Below, piece by piece: positions 6,671-13,294 of a DNA stretch of 15,252 nt. This stretch comes from Actinomycetes bacterium (GTDB lineage: Bacteria; Actinomycetota; Acidimicrobiia; Acidimicrobiales; Palsa-688), in assembly GCA_021819345.1 (NCBI GenBank), contig JAKARG010000020.1, positions 1 through 15,252 of the forward strand, read 5' to 3'. The position numbers were made by a program, and so were the translations under genes. The notes beneath the pieces are model-generated. The model did no database searches, was not told the DNA's origin, and worked only from the letters and a program-made list of their open reading frames with translations. The stretch's first letter is position 1, and each line of letters starts with the position of its first letter.

Positions 6671-7855
6671 ATGCCCGGTTCGGTGGTCGTCGCCGGAGCC
6701 CGCACCCCGATCGGCAAGCTGTCGGGGGCGCTGGCGTCGCTCGGCGCTGCCCAGCTCGGCGGGATCGCCATTGCGGCCGCCCTGGAGCGGGCCGGGATCT
6801 CCGGCAGCGACGTCGACTACGTGGTGATGGGCCAGGTGCTGCTGGCGGGCGCCGGCCAGGTCCCGGCCCGCCAGGCGGCGATCGCCGCGGGGATCCCGAT
6901 GTCCACCCCGGCTTGCGTGGTGGACAAGGTGTGCCTGTCGGGGCTCAACGCCCTCTACCAGGCGGACCTGATGATTGCCGCCGGCGACGCAGAGGTGGTC
7001 GTGGCCGGCGGCATGGAGTCGATGTCGGCTGCCCCCTACCTGCTGCCCGGGGCCCGCGCCGGGTACCGGCTCGGCTCGGCCCAGGTGCTCGACTCGATGA
7101 TGCACGACGGGCTGGAGGACGCCGGCAGCCACGATGCGATGGGCCTCGACACCGAGCGCTACCTGCCGTCGTTCCCCGGGATCACCCGGGAGCGCCAGGA
7201 TGCCTTCGCTGCGGCGTCCCACCAGCGGGCCGCCCGGGCGACCAAGGACGGGCTGCTCGCCGAGGAGATCGTCTCGCTGAGCGTGCCGCAGCGGCGAGGA
7301 GATGAGGTGCTGGTCGACTCCGACGAGGGGATCCGGCCCACGACGACCCTCGAGTCGCTCGCCGCCCTCCGGCCCGCCTTCAGCGCGGGCGGCACGGTCA
7401 CCGCCGGCAACGCCAGCCAGATCTCCGACGGTGCCTCGGCGCTGGTGGTGATGTCCAAGGCGGCAGCCGAGCACCATGGGGCTACACCACTCGGTGAGGT
7501 GGTGAGCTACGGGATGGTCGCCGGGCCCGATACCTGCCTGCTGACCCAGCCTTCCCGCGCGGCCGCCCGGGCGCTCGAACGCGCCGGTCTGGCACCCTCC
7601 GACGTGGACCTCTACGAGATCAACGAGGCTTTCGCCGCCGTCGCGCTCGGCTCGATGGACGACCTCGGCCTACCGGAGGACGTGGTCAACGTCAACGGCG
7701 GGGCGGTCGCCCTCGGGCACCCGATCGGCATGAGCGGCAACCGCCTGGCCCTCACCCTGCTGCACGAGCTGCGCCGCAGGGGCGGGGGAACCGGGGTGGC
7801 CGCCCTCTGCGGCGGAGGGGGACAGGGCGACGCCGTGGTCCTGCGTGCCCCCTGA
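6671..7855 (+). CDS. Acetyl-CoA C-acetyltransferase (thiolase)
   Basis: A 394-residue thiolase, full length for the family. The catalytic residues are C88 (VVDKVCLSGLNAL, the acylated Cys), H350 (NGGAVALGHPIGMSG) and C380 (ALCGGGGQGDA), with YEINEAFAAVAL as the conserved NEAF block. The Leu after C88 and the Cys-Gly-Gly-Gly-Gly C-terminal loop are slight departures from the common forms. It would condense two acetyl-CoA or cleave a 3-ketoacyl-CoA; the direction is not shown by the sequence. ATG 6671 is a firm start: AAGGAGGT at 6658-6665 lies 5 nt upstream, the best Shine-Dalgarno in this half of the window. The open frame extends upstream into the methyltransferase only because of that gene's frameshift. 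The gene is convergent with recR across a hairpin. Confidence 0.94.
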   Translation: MPGSVVVAGARTPIGKLSGALASLGAAQLGGIAIAAALERAGISGSDVDYVVMGQVLLAGAGQVPARQAAIAAGIPMSTPACVVDKVCLSGLNALYQADLMIAAGDAEVVVAGGMESMSAAPYLLPGARAGYRLGSAQVLDSMMHDGLEDAGSHDAMGLDTERYLPSFPGITRERQDAFAAASHQRAARATKDGLLAEEIVSLSVPQRRGDEVLVDSDEGIRPTTTLESLAALRPAFSAGGTVTAGNASQISDGASALVVMSKAAAEHHGATPLGEVVSYGMVAGPDTCLLTQPSRAAARALERAGLAPSDVDLYEINEAFAAVALGSMDDLGLPEDVVNVNGGAVALGHPIGMSGNRLALTLLHELRRRGGGTGVAALCGGGGQGDAVVLRAP

Positions 7856-7872
7856 GCCGGAGCGCCCGGCTC
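7854..7872. terminator. Hairpin between convergent thiolase and recR
   Basis: GAGCCGG (7854-7860) and CCGGCTC (7866-7872) form a perfect 7-bp stem with a 5-nt loop. It starts inside the thiolase stop codon and ends 4 nt before the recR stop, so it could serve both transcripts. There is no T tract, so intrinsic termination is uncertain. Confidence 0.45.
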
Positions 7873-7875
7873 GAC

Positions 7876-8511
7876 TCAGGAGCCGACCTCCCGCCGCCCG
7901 GCCAAGGCCCTCCCGAGGGTGAGCTCGTCGGCGTACTCGAGGTCCCCGCCGACCGGCAACCCGCTCGCGATCCGGGTCACCCTGACCGGCAGGTCGGCGA
8001 GCAGCGACGACAGGTAGAGCGCGGTGGCGTCACCTTCGATGTTGGGGGTGAAGCAGAGGATCACCTCCGCGATCCCCTCGCCGCCGATCCGGGCGAGCAG
8101 CTCCCGGATCCGCAGCTGCTCGGGACCGACCCCGTCGATCGGGCTGATCACTCCCTGCAGCACGTGGTAGCGGCAGCGCAGCTCGCGGGTCTTCTCGACC
8201 GCCACCACGTCCTTGGGCTCCTCGACCACGCACACCACGGTCTTGTCGCGCCGTTCGTCCCGGCAGATGTCGCACTCGGTGGTCGCCGGCGCCTCCGGCC
8301 CGGGCCGGTCGGCCTCGGCGATGTTGAAGCAGCGCCGGCACCACGACACCCGGGACTTGACCGTGTGGATCGCCGTCGCCAGGCGCAGGGCGTCCTCGCT
8401 CGGCAGCTTCAAGAGGTAGAAGGCGATCCGTTGCGCCGACTTCGGGCCGATGCCGGGGAGCCGGCCGAGCTCGTCGATCAGGTCCTGGACCGCTCCGGCG
8501 TAGGCGGGCAC
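7876..8511 (-). CDS. recR: Recombination mediator protein RecR
   Basis: A 211-residue RecR, close to the family norm, which acts with RecF/RecO to load RecA at gaps. An N-terminal helix-hairpin-helix (LIDELGRLPGIGPKSAQRIA, residues 11-30) is followed by a four-cysteine zinc site (C58, C61, C80, C83), then a Toprim domain (VVCVVEEPKDVVAVEKT onward, with LCFTPNIEGDATALYL). The C-terminal TRIASGLPVGGDLEYADELT block is diagnostic. Start GTG 8511 lies 6 nt after the ybaB stop, with no clear Shine-Dalgarno, so translational coupling is likely. It is the last gene of the dnaX-ybaB-recR operon. Confidence 0.97.
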   Translation of the reverse strand: MPAYAGAVQDLIDELGRLPGIGPKSAQRIAFYLLKLPSEDALRLATAIHTVKSRVSWCRRCFNIAEADRPGPEAPATTECDICRDERRDKTVVCVVEEPKDVVAVEKTRELRCRYHVLQGVISPIDGVGPEQLRIRELLARIGGEGIAEVILCFTPNIEGDATALYLSSLLADLPVRVTRIASGLPVGGDLEYADELTLGRALAGRREVGS

Positions 8512-8517
8512 CTGGCT

Positions 8518-8865
8518 CTAACCGCCGAGCAGTCCCTCGAGCCCCGAGCCGAGGTCGAGGCCGCCCAGTGCCTCGCGCTGCAAGCGGCGTACCTCGTCGA
8601 GGTAGCCGCGGAATGCAGCGAGGACCAGGTCCTGGAGGGCATCGACGTCGGCGGGGTCGAGCACGGAGGAGTCGATGGTCACTCCGGCGACCTCCAGGCC
8701 ACCAGTGCCAACCACCTTCACGAGGCCCCCGCCCGCGACCCCTTCGACCACCTGGGAGGCGGCCTCCTGCTGGCCGGCACGTACCTGCCGTTGGACCTGG
8801 CCGAGCTGGGACAGCAGCGCCCCCAGGTCCGCCGCTTTTCCCCCGGCCCCCTCGGCACTGCTCAC
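8518..8865 (-). CDS. ybaB: YbaB/EbfC family nucleoid-associated protein
   Basis: A 115-residue small DNA-binding protein of the YbaB/EbfC family, expected to bind DNA as a dimer and associate with the nucleoid. It has an N-terminal helix (ALLSQLGQVQRQVRAGQQEA), the conserved sheet segment (GGGLVKVVGTGGLEVAGVTI, then DSSVLDPADV) and a C-terminal helix followed by a Gly/Leu-rich tail. GTG 8865 is well supported: AGGAGGT (8878-8872 on the minus strand) lies 6 nt upstream, and the start overlaps the dnaX stop by 4 nt (GTGA). Its position between dnaX and recR is the classic conserved arrangement. Confidence 0.93.
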   Translation of the reverse strand: MSSAEGAGGKAADLGALLSQLGQVQRQVRAGQQEAASQVVEGVAGGGLVKVVGTGGLEVAGVTIDSSVLDPADVDALQDLVLAAFRGYLDEVRRLQREALGGLDLGSGLEGLLGG

Positions 8866-11003
8866 CCGCTGACCTCCTGCGCACCGGGGAACGCCTCCAG
8901 CAGGCGCTGCTCGGGGGACATTACCGCCGTGCCTGCATCCTCGAGCTCGTCCAGGTCGTAGACCTCGGGGTCTTCGCCGGCGGCCCCGACGGCACCGGGG
9001 CTCGCTCCGGTGGCCCCGCCCGGAGCCAGGTCGGCCTCGGAGACCAGGCGGAGCCTCACCGCCACGCCGGCCGCCGCGCCGATCGCGGCCTCCACCTCTG
9101 CCCGGAGCGACAGTGCCCGGGCGAGCAGGCCCGGGTCCGGCAGTGCGAAGGTGGCCACCCCTTCCCCGGCGTCGACGAACCGGCCGGCCGACAGGTAGGC
9201 CTTCACCCGACCGGGGAGCCCGGGCAGGACCGAGTCGGCCCACAGCTTGGTCAGCTCGTCGCGCGTCGGGACGCTCACCCCGCCAGGCGGGACCTCTGCG
9301 CCGTCAGCCGACGGCGCCGCGATCTCGGCCGAGACGGCGGTGGCCGCGGTGGCGTTGATGGCGGCGGTGGTGGTGGTGGTGGCGGCGGTGGTGGTGGCCG
9401 GCCCGCCGGTGCCGGGTGAGCCGGCGTCACCCAGGGCCGGCACTGGCGTCGGCCTCGGACCTGGCCCTGGCTCTGGCCCCGGCGCAGGAGAGGTGCTCGA
9501 AGCCGGCCGGGTGGTGGGGCCCGGGGCGGGAGGCGAGGCCTGCCCGTCGGCCCCTGCGGGCGGAGGACTGGCGGCTCCTCGCCCTCGCCGGAGCCCACCG
9601 AGGGTCGAGCGGCCGGCCTCGGCACGCCGTCCGGGGAGCGGGGGTGGCTCGTCGAGGGGTTGGCGGGACGGCCCCACCGCCGGCCTCGGACCGCTCGGCG
9701 CTCCGCCGGTCGCCGGCCTCGGGCCGGGGAGCCCGCCGCCCTGCGGGTCGGTCGCCGGCGCGGTCGTCGCAGGCGGATCCATCTCGGGTGGGCTCGCAGG
9801 TCGGCTCTGGGCCGGCGGGACCGTCGCCGGGGCTACAGGAACGCCCGGTGCCGGTGCGGGAAAGCCGGTTGCGACCAAGCGGGCGAGCTGGGCCTCCAGG
9901 TGCTCGACCCGGCGCGCCAGGCCCTCGGGGGCGGCGTCGGCCTCCGGGGCAGCGAGGCGGACGAGCGCCACCTCCAGGGTCACCCTCGGGTCGATCGCGT
10001 CGCGCAGGTCGACGCCGGCCCGGCCGAGGACCTCGAGGGCCCGTACCACCCCGGCCCTCCCGAGGCTCCTGGCCTGGCGGGCCGCCTCCGATGCAGCATC
10101 GTCGGAGAGCATGACGAGAGTCGGGGCCTGCTCGGCGAGGAAGCCGTTGCGCAGCTGCTCGAGCAAGTCGCTCAGCAACTGGCGGGGGTCCCGCCCGGAA
10201 CCGACCGCCTCGGCGACCGCGGCGAGCACCCTCACAGGGTCGCGCTCGGCAAGGGCGTCGACGATCTCGGAGACCGGACCTGCGTCGTCACCGACCTCAC
10301 CGAGCGCAGCGACCTGGTCGAGGGCCGAGAGGGCGTCGCGGGCCGACCCGTGCCCCCGGCGCACGACGAGGTCGATCGCCTCGGGAGCCACTCCCAGGCC
10401 GGCCGCCTCGTTGACCTCCCGGACGAGGCCGGCGAGGGTCTCGCTCCCGAGCAGGCGGAGCTCGAAGTGCTGGGTCCGGCTGCGGATCGTCTGGAGGACC
10501 TTCTGCGGATCGGTGGTCGCGAGGACGAAGACCACGTGGGGGGGAGGCTCCTCCAGGGTCTTGAGCAGGGCACTGGCGGCGACGGGGGTCAGCTGGTGGA
10601 CCTCGTCGACGATGTAGACCTTCCAGCGCCCCGGGATGCCGAGGGCGACGCGAGACAGCAGGTCGCGCATCTCGTCGATCCCCCGGTTGGAGGCGGCGTC
10701 GAGCTCCTGGACGTCGAGGGAGGACCCCCGGCGGATCGCGACGCAGGAGTCGCAGGTGCCATCGGGCTCGCCGTCGTCGGGATGGGCGCAGTTGAGCGCC
10801 ATGGCGAGGATCCGAGCGGTGGAGGTCTTACCCGTCCCCCGTGGGCCGCTGAACAGGTAGGCGTGGGCGACCTTCCCGTCCCTGACCGCGTTGCGCAGGG
10901 CCCGGGTGACGTGCTCCTGGCCCCGGACCTCTCCGAAGCGCTGCGGTCGGTAGCGGCGGTAGAGGGACTGGTAGGGCTCCTCCGCTGCCGGGACGTCGAC
11001 CAC
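8862..11003 (-). CDS. dnaX: DNA polymerase III subunit gamma/tau
   Basis: A 713-residue clamp-loader ATPase. The N-terminal AAA+ module has Walker A GPRGTGKT (53-60), Walker B IVDEVHQL (D133, E134), sensor 1 LATTDPQKV and RSRTQ near 174-178. The zinc module retains only three cysteines (C72, C84, C87); the position three residues before C84 is D81, where a fourth Cys is usual. Domain III follows to about residue 380, then about 190 residues of Pro/Gly/Ala/Thr-rich linker, including a Thr/Ala run encoded by a GGY tract. A folded C-terminal segment (about 580-660, DELTKLWADSVLPGLPGRVK) and an acidic tail follow. GTG 11003 has a GGGAGG abutting it and TAGGGT 6 nt upstream, favouring a leaderless mRNA. 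No obvious slippery site for a programmed gamma frameshift was seen. Confidence 0.96.
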   Translation of the reverse strand: MVDVPAAEEPYQSLYRRYRPQRFGEVRGQEHVTRALRNAVRDGKVAHAYLFSGPRGTGKTSTARILAMALNCAHPDDGEPDGTCDSCVAIRRGSSLDVQELDAASNRGIDEMRDLLSRVALGIPGRWKVYIVDEVHQLTPVAASALLKTLEEPPPHVVFVLATTDPQKVLQTIRSRTQHFELRLLGSETLAGLVREVNEAAGLGVAPEAIDLVVRRGHGSARDALSALDQVAALGEVGDDAGPVSEIVDALAERDPVRVLAAVAEAVGSGRDPRQLLSDLLEQLRNGFLAEQAPTLVMLSDDAASEAARQARSLGRAGVVRALEVLGRAGVDLRDAIDPRVTLEVALVRLAAPEADAAPEGLARRVEHLEAQLARLVATGFPAPAPGVPVAPATVPPAQSRPASPPEMDPPATTAPATDPQGGGLPGPRPATGGAPSGPRPAVGPSRQPLDEPPPLPGRRAEAGRSTLGGLRRGRGAASPPPAGADGQASPPAPGPTTRPASSTSPAPGPEPGPGPRPTPVPALGDAGSPGTGGPATTTAATTTTTAAINATAATAVSAEIAAPSADGAEVPPGGVSVPTRDELTKLWADSVLPGLPGRVKAYLSAGRFVDAGEGVATFALPDPGLLARALSLRAEVEAAIGAAAGVAVRLRLVSEADLAPGGATGASPGAVGAAGEDPEVYDLDELEDAGTAVMSPEQRLLEAFPGAQEVSG
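9361..9397. repeat. GGY trinucleotide tract inside dnaX linker
   Basis: About twelve GGT/GGC units in a row on the plus strand, read on the minus strand as ACC/GCC (Thr/Ala) codons in the disordered DnaX linker. Unit gain or loss would keep the frame and change only linker length. Confidence 0.8.
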
Positions 11004-11009
11004 CCTCCC

Positions 11010-11015
11010 ACCCTA
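11010..11015 (-). promoter_or_regulatory. Putative -10 box (TAGGGT) of leaderless dnaX transcript
   Basis: TAGGGT on the minus strand is followed by 6 nt (GGGAGG) and then GTG 11003. The purine run touches the start codon and is too close to act as a Shine-Dalgarno, so transcription starting at the GTG is the simpler reading. The operon may also be read through from the SRP RNA promoter. Confidence 0.4.
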
Positions 11016-11145
11016 ACGCCGGGCTCGCGCGGCGGAGCCGGCTCGACCGGGCCAGGGAAGCGGCGCCATGCTCGCTCTAGCGGGGCCGGGCGGAGCCAGT
11101 GGGGCAGATCCGGCCCGACTGGGGCCTGTGCGGCGGAGGCGAGCG

Positions 11146-11275
11146 CTGGAGCCCGGCGCGACGGTCAGGCGATCTGCGGCACACGAAGCGGTCCGCTGAG
11201 AGCTGCTGCCGTCAGGCCCTGACCCGGTTCACGGTGCGACGTTGCGCAGGACCCGACCGCCGCGCCGGGCTCCAG
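11146..11275 (-). ncRNA. ffs: Signal recognition particle RNA, small bacterial (4.5S-like) type
   Basis: The minus strand carries the SRP RNA apical domain within 11201-11230: GGGTCAGG, then GCC-TGAC-GGC, then AGCAGC. This is the universal GGTCAGG / AGCAG internal-loop pair that binds Ffh, capped by a UGAC tetraloop of the URRC class instead of the GGAA of E. coli. The ends are strongly supported: 11275-11255 and 11166-11146 (minus strand) pair over 21 positions with one G-U pair, giving the long terminal rod. Length is about 130 nt, with no Alu domain, as in small bacterial SRP RNAs. It lies 142 nt upstream of dnaX on the same strand, a frequent bacterial arrangement. The RNA joins Ffh to target nascent membrane proteins to FtsY/SecYEG. 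Confidence 0.88.
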
Positions 11276-11286
11276 GTCTGTCGGAC

Positions 11287-11294
11287 AGGATACT
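11287..11294. promoter_or_regulatory. Overlapping divergent -10 boxes for SRP RNA and tRNA-Ser
   Basis: Only 36 bp (11276-11311) separate the two divergent RNA genes. On the minus strand TATCCT (11292-11287) is placed to start the SRP RNA near 11280. On the plus strand GATACT (11289-11294) is placed to start the tRNA precursor near 11301. The -35 regions would fall inside the opposite RNA gene, and I see no good TTGACA there. Confidence 0.4.
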
Positions 11295-11311
11295 CTGCTC
11301 CGCTGCAACCC

Positions 11312-11396
11312 GGAGGGGTGCGAGAGCGGCCGAATCGGCACGATTGGAAATCGTGTGTCCTTCACGGGACCGTGGGTTCGAATCCCACCCTCTCCG
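11312..11396 (+). tRNA. tRNA-Ser (anticodon GGA)
   Basis: An 85-nt class II tRNA. The acceptor stem GGAGGGG (11312-11318) pairs with CCTCTCC (11389-11395) with one G-U pair, and discriminator G is at 11396. The anticodon stem is CACGA / TCGTG around loop TTGGAAA (11344-11350), giving anticodon GGA for UCC and UCU codons. The long variable arm (GTCC / GGAC, about 11357-11370) is typical of tRNA-Ser. The T arm is GTGGG-TTCGAAT-CCCAC (11372-11388). The 3' CCA is not encoded (CAG follows the discriminator). It stands head-to-head with the SRP RNA gene. Confidence 0.97.
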
Positions 11397-11400
11397 CAGT

Positions 11401-11628
11401 TAGTCCCTGGTCGCGGCGAAGAACCCCGTCTTGCGAGCCCCAGTCGGCCGCTTGGAGCCACTGGCGGGACTAGTAGCCGTCACAGCACCTCATACCTTTC
11501 GATGAAGTCATGGCTACTTGTGCCCATGGCCAACCCAGCACCAACTGAGCCGGCTGCTGCTCAGATCCCTTGGGCTACCATCCGACATCTGTCCTATGAC
11601 GATTGGTAGCCGACGGTCCGAGATCCCT
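11401..11628. repeat. Spacer after tRNA-Ser with nested short inverted and direct repeats
   Basis: No convincing gene lies between the tRNA and the adenylation gene, and GC is low for this genome (24 of 50 bases at 11471-11520). Inverted pairs: TAGTCCC (11401-11407) with GGGACTA (11466-11472); AGTAGCC (11472-11478) with GGCTACT (11512-11518); GGCTACCA (11573-11580) with TGGTAGCC (11604-11611). Direct pair: AGATCCCT at 11563-11570 and 11621-11628, flanking the last inverted pair. The roles are unknown; operator sites, a terminator or remains of an insertion are possible. Confidence 0.6.
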
Positions 11629-11639
11629 CTCCGTGGTCG

Positions 11640-13214
11640 TTGCGACCCGAGGTGCTCCTGACAGTGGCGCCTCTTGGGACGGTTTTGGAGGCCCTGTGCC
11701 GTCACGCGAAGGACCGCCCGCACGCTCCGGCGGCTTCGGAGCGCGACCGCTGTTTGGACTACTCGAGTCTCCACGAGCAAGTGGCCCTAGCCGCTGGCGC
11801 CCTCGCCCGACTGGGAGTAGGGCGCGGTGAGCGGGTCGCTCTGCACCTTCCCAACGGGGTCGACTTCCTGACCCTCGCGCTCGCGGCCGGATGGATAGGT
11901 GCAACCTTCGTCCCGCTACCCGTGGACGCACCCGCGGAGCGGGTCAGAACCTTGGTCGAGGACTGCACACCTTCTCTCGTCGTTGCCCCGACGCGAGCGC
12001 CGGCAGGAAGCGGCGGCGTCCCAGTCGTGGAGGTCACCGACCTGCGCTCCGAGGCGAGCAGGATCGGGGCGGAAGCCGGTCCCGAAGACGACGCCTACAT
12101 CATCTACACCTCGGGGACCACCGGCGCCCCGAAGGGGGTGGTCGTCCAGCACTCCTCGCTGCTCGCCGCCCTGGAGGACAGTGTGAGTGCCCTTGGGCTC
12201 GGACCCGGCTCCCGCTCGGCCTGCATCCCGCCGGTCCATTTCGACGGCTCCTACGTCGTGCTCTTCGGACTGCTGGCGGCCGGCGGACTGGTCACCCTGC
12301 CGCCCCGGGACGAGATCGTCTTCCCTCGACGGTTCGCAGACTGGATCGACACGAACGCAATCGACTACGTACACCTCTCGCCTACCTTCCTGCGACTACT
12401 CCTCGGCAGCAGGGTCCTCGACCGGCTCGCTGGGAGCCCGCTGCGGACCCTCGGCATTGGCGGTGAAGCGCTGTCGGCGGCCGACATCACGGCGGTCTGG
12501 AACGTCATGCCCGAGCTGCACATCTTCAACCAGTACGGACCGACCGAGACGACAGTGTGCGTGACCGACCACGAGCTGAGCCGCTCGGAGGTGGTGCCAG
12601 GGGAGCCGGTCCCCATCGGGCACGCCCATCCTGGCGTGAGCTTCCACCTGCTCGGCGACAACGGAGCCCCGATCCGGGAGCCTGGGGTCGTTGGCGAGCT
12701 GTGGATCGGCGGCGACCAGCTCATGCGGGAGTACTGGCGCTCTCCCGAGCTGACCGCTCGGGTGCTCCGTACCGACGTGGTCCCAGGAGAGCGGCTCTAC
12801 CGCACTGGCGACCTGGCGCGCTTCGATTCCGAGGGCCGCTTCACCTGTCTCGGACGCTCCGATGACGTCATCAAGCGCCGCGGCGTCCGAATCTCGCTTC
12901 TCGAGGTGGGTATGGCCTTCGAGGCAGCTCCCGGCGTGGACGCCGCCACGGCAGTGCGTTACGGACCGGATGACGACTGCCGCATCGCCCTGTTCGCCGT
13001 AGCACCAGGGTGCTCGGTGGAGGAGATCCACGCAGCAGGCCTTCTGCGGCTGCCGGTCGGGATGATGCCCGACTCGATCCATGCGGTCGAACGTCTCTCG
13101 GCAACCTCGGCGGGCAAGCTCGACACCCGATGGCTACTGCGCAACGCGGGGCTCGAGGGAGCTTCCAGCGGTACTTGGGGCTCCACGCCCTCATCAGAGC
13201 CGACGCCCACCTGA
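11640..13214 (+). CDS. Stand-alone adenylation-domain enzyme (NRPS-like amino acid activating)
   Basis: A 524-residue ANL-superfamily enzyme that would activate a carboxylic acid, probably an amino acid, as acyl-AMP. Adenylation motifs in order: A3 IIYTSGTTGAPKGVVVQH (154-171), A4 HFDGSY (D202 matches the Asp that binds the alpha-amino group in NRPS A domains), NQYGPTETT (297-305), A7 LYRTGDLAR (386-394), A8 LGRSDDVIKRRGVRISLLEV (404-423), and the A10 Lys K493 in TSAGKLD. By motif alignment from memory the substrate-pocket residues are D-G-V-H-G-G-Q-V-C-K, which I cannot assign to a substrate. The protein ends about 25 residues after A10, with no carrier or condensation domain. TTG 11640 is the longest start; GTG 11652 and GTG 11664 are alternatives, and none has a good Shine-Dalgarno. 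It lies behind tRNA-Ser and is convergent with the exporter gene. Confidence 0.88.
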   Translation: MRPEVLLTVAPLGTVLEALCRHAKDRPHAPAASERDRCLDYSSLHEQVALAAGALARLGVGRGERVALHLPNGVDFLTLALAAGWIGATFVPLPVDAPAERVRTLVEDCTPSLVVAPTRAPAGSGGVPVVEVTDLRSEASRIGAEAGPEDDAYIIYTSGTTGAPKGVVVQHSSLLAALEDSVSALGLGPGSRSACIPPVHFDGSYVVLFGLLAAGGLVTLPPRDEIVFPRRFADWIDTNAIDYVHLSPTFLRLLLGSRVLDRLAGSPLRTLGIGGEALSAADITAVWNVMPELHIFNQYGPTETTVCVTDHELSRSEVVPGEPVPIGHAHPGVSFHLLGDNGAPIREPGVVGELWIGGDQLMREYWRSPELTARVLRTDVVPGERLYRTGDLARFDSEGRFTCLGRSDDVIKRRGVRISLLEVGMAFEAAPGVDAATAVRYGPDDDCRIALFAVAPGCSVEEIHAAGLLRLPVGMMPDSIHAVERLSATSAGKLDTRWLLRNAGLEGASSGTWGSTPSSEPTPT

Positions 13215-13265
13215 TCTCCCGGGTGCGCCGACCACGCTCCTCGCGCATCGGGCCCGGGTAAGGCC

Positions 13266-13285
13266 CGGTAGGGCCCGCCCTACCG
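13266..13285. terminator. Hairpin between convergent adenylation and MFS genes
   Basis: CGGTAGGGC (13266-13274) and GCCCTACCG (13277-13285) are perfect 9-nt complements separated by 2 nt, so the closing pairs would open to give a real loop. The hairpin lies midway between the two convergent stop codons (13214 and 13295) and would form on either strand's RNA. No T tract follows. Confidence 0.55.
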
Positions 13286-13294
13286 CCCGCCCGG

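Noticed and set aside
5720..7855. A methyltransferase-thiolase fusion protein
   Set aside because: The joining segment is noise, the methyltransferase C-terminus continues in another frame, and the thiolase has its own ATG with a strong Shine-Dalgarno.
9660..11222. A 520-codon plus-strand frame antisense to dnaX and the SRP RNA gene
   Set aside because: DnaX is unambiguous on the other strand; the long frame reflects high GC at third positions.
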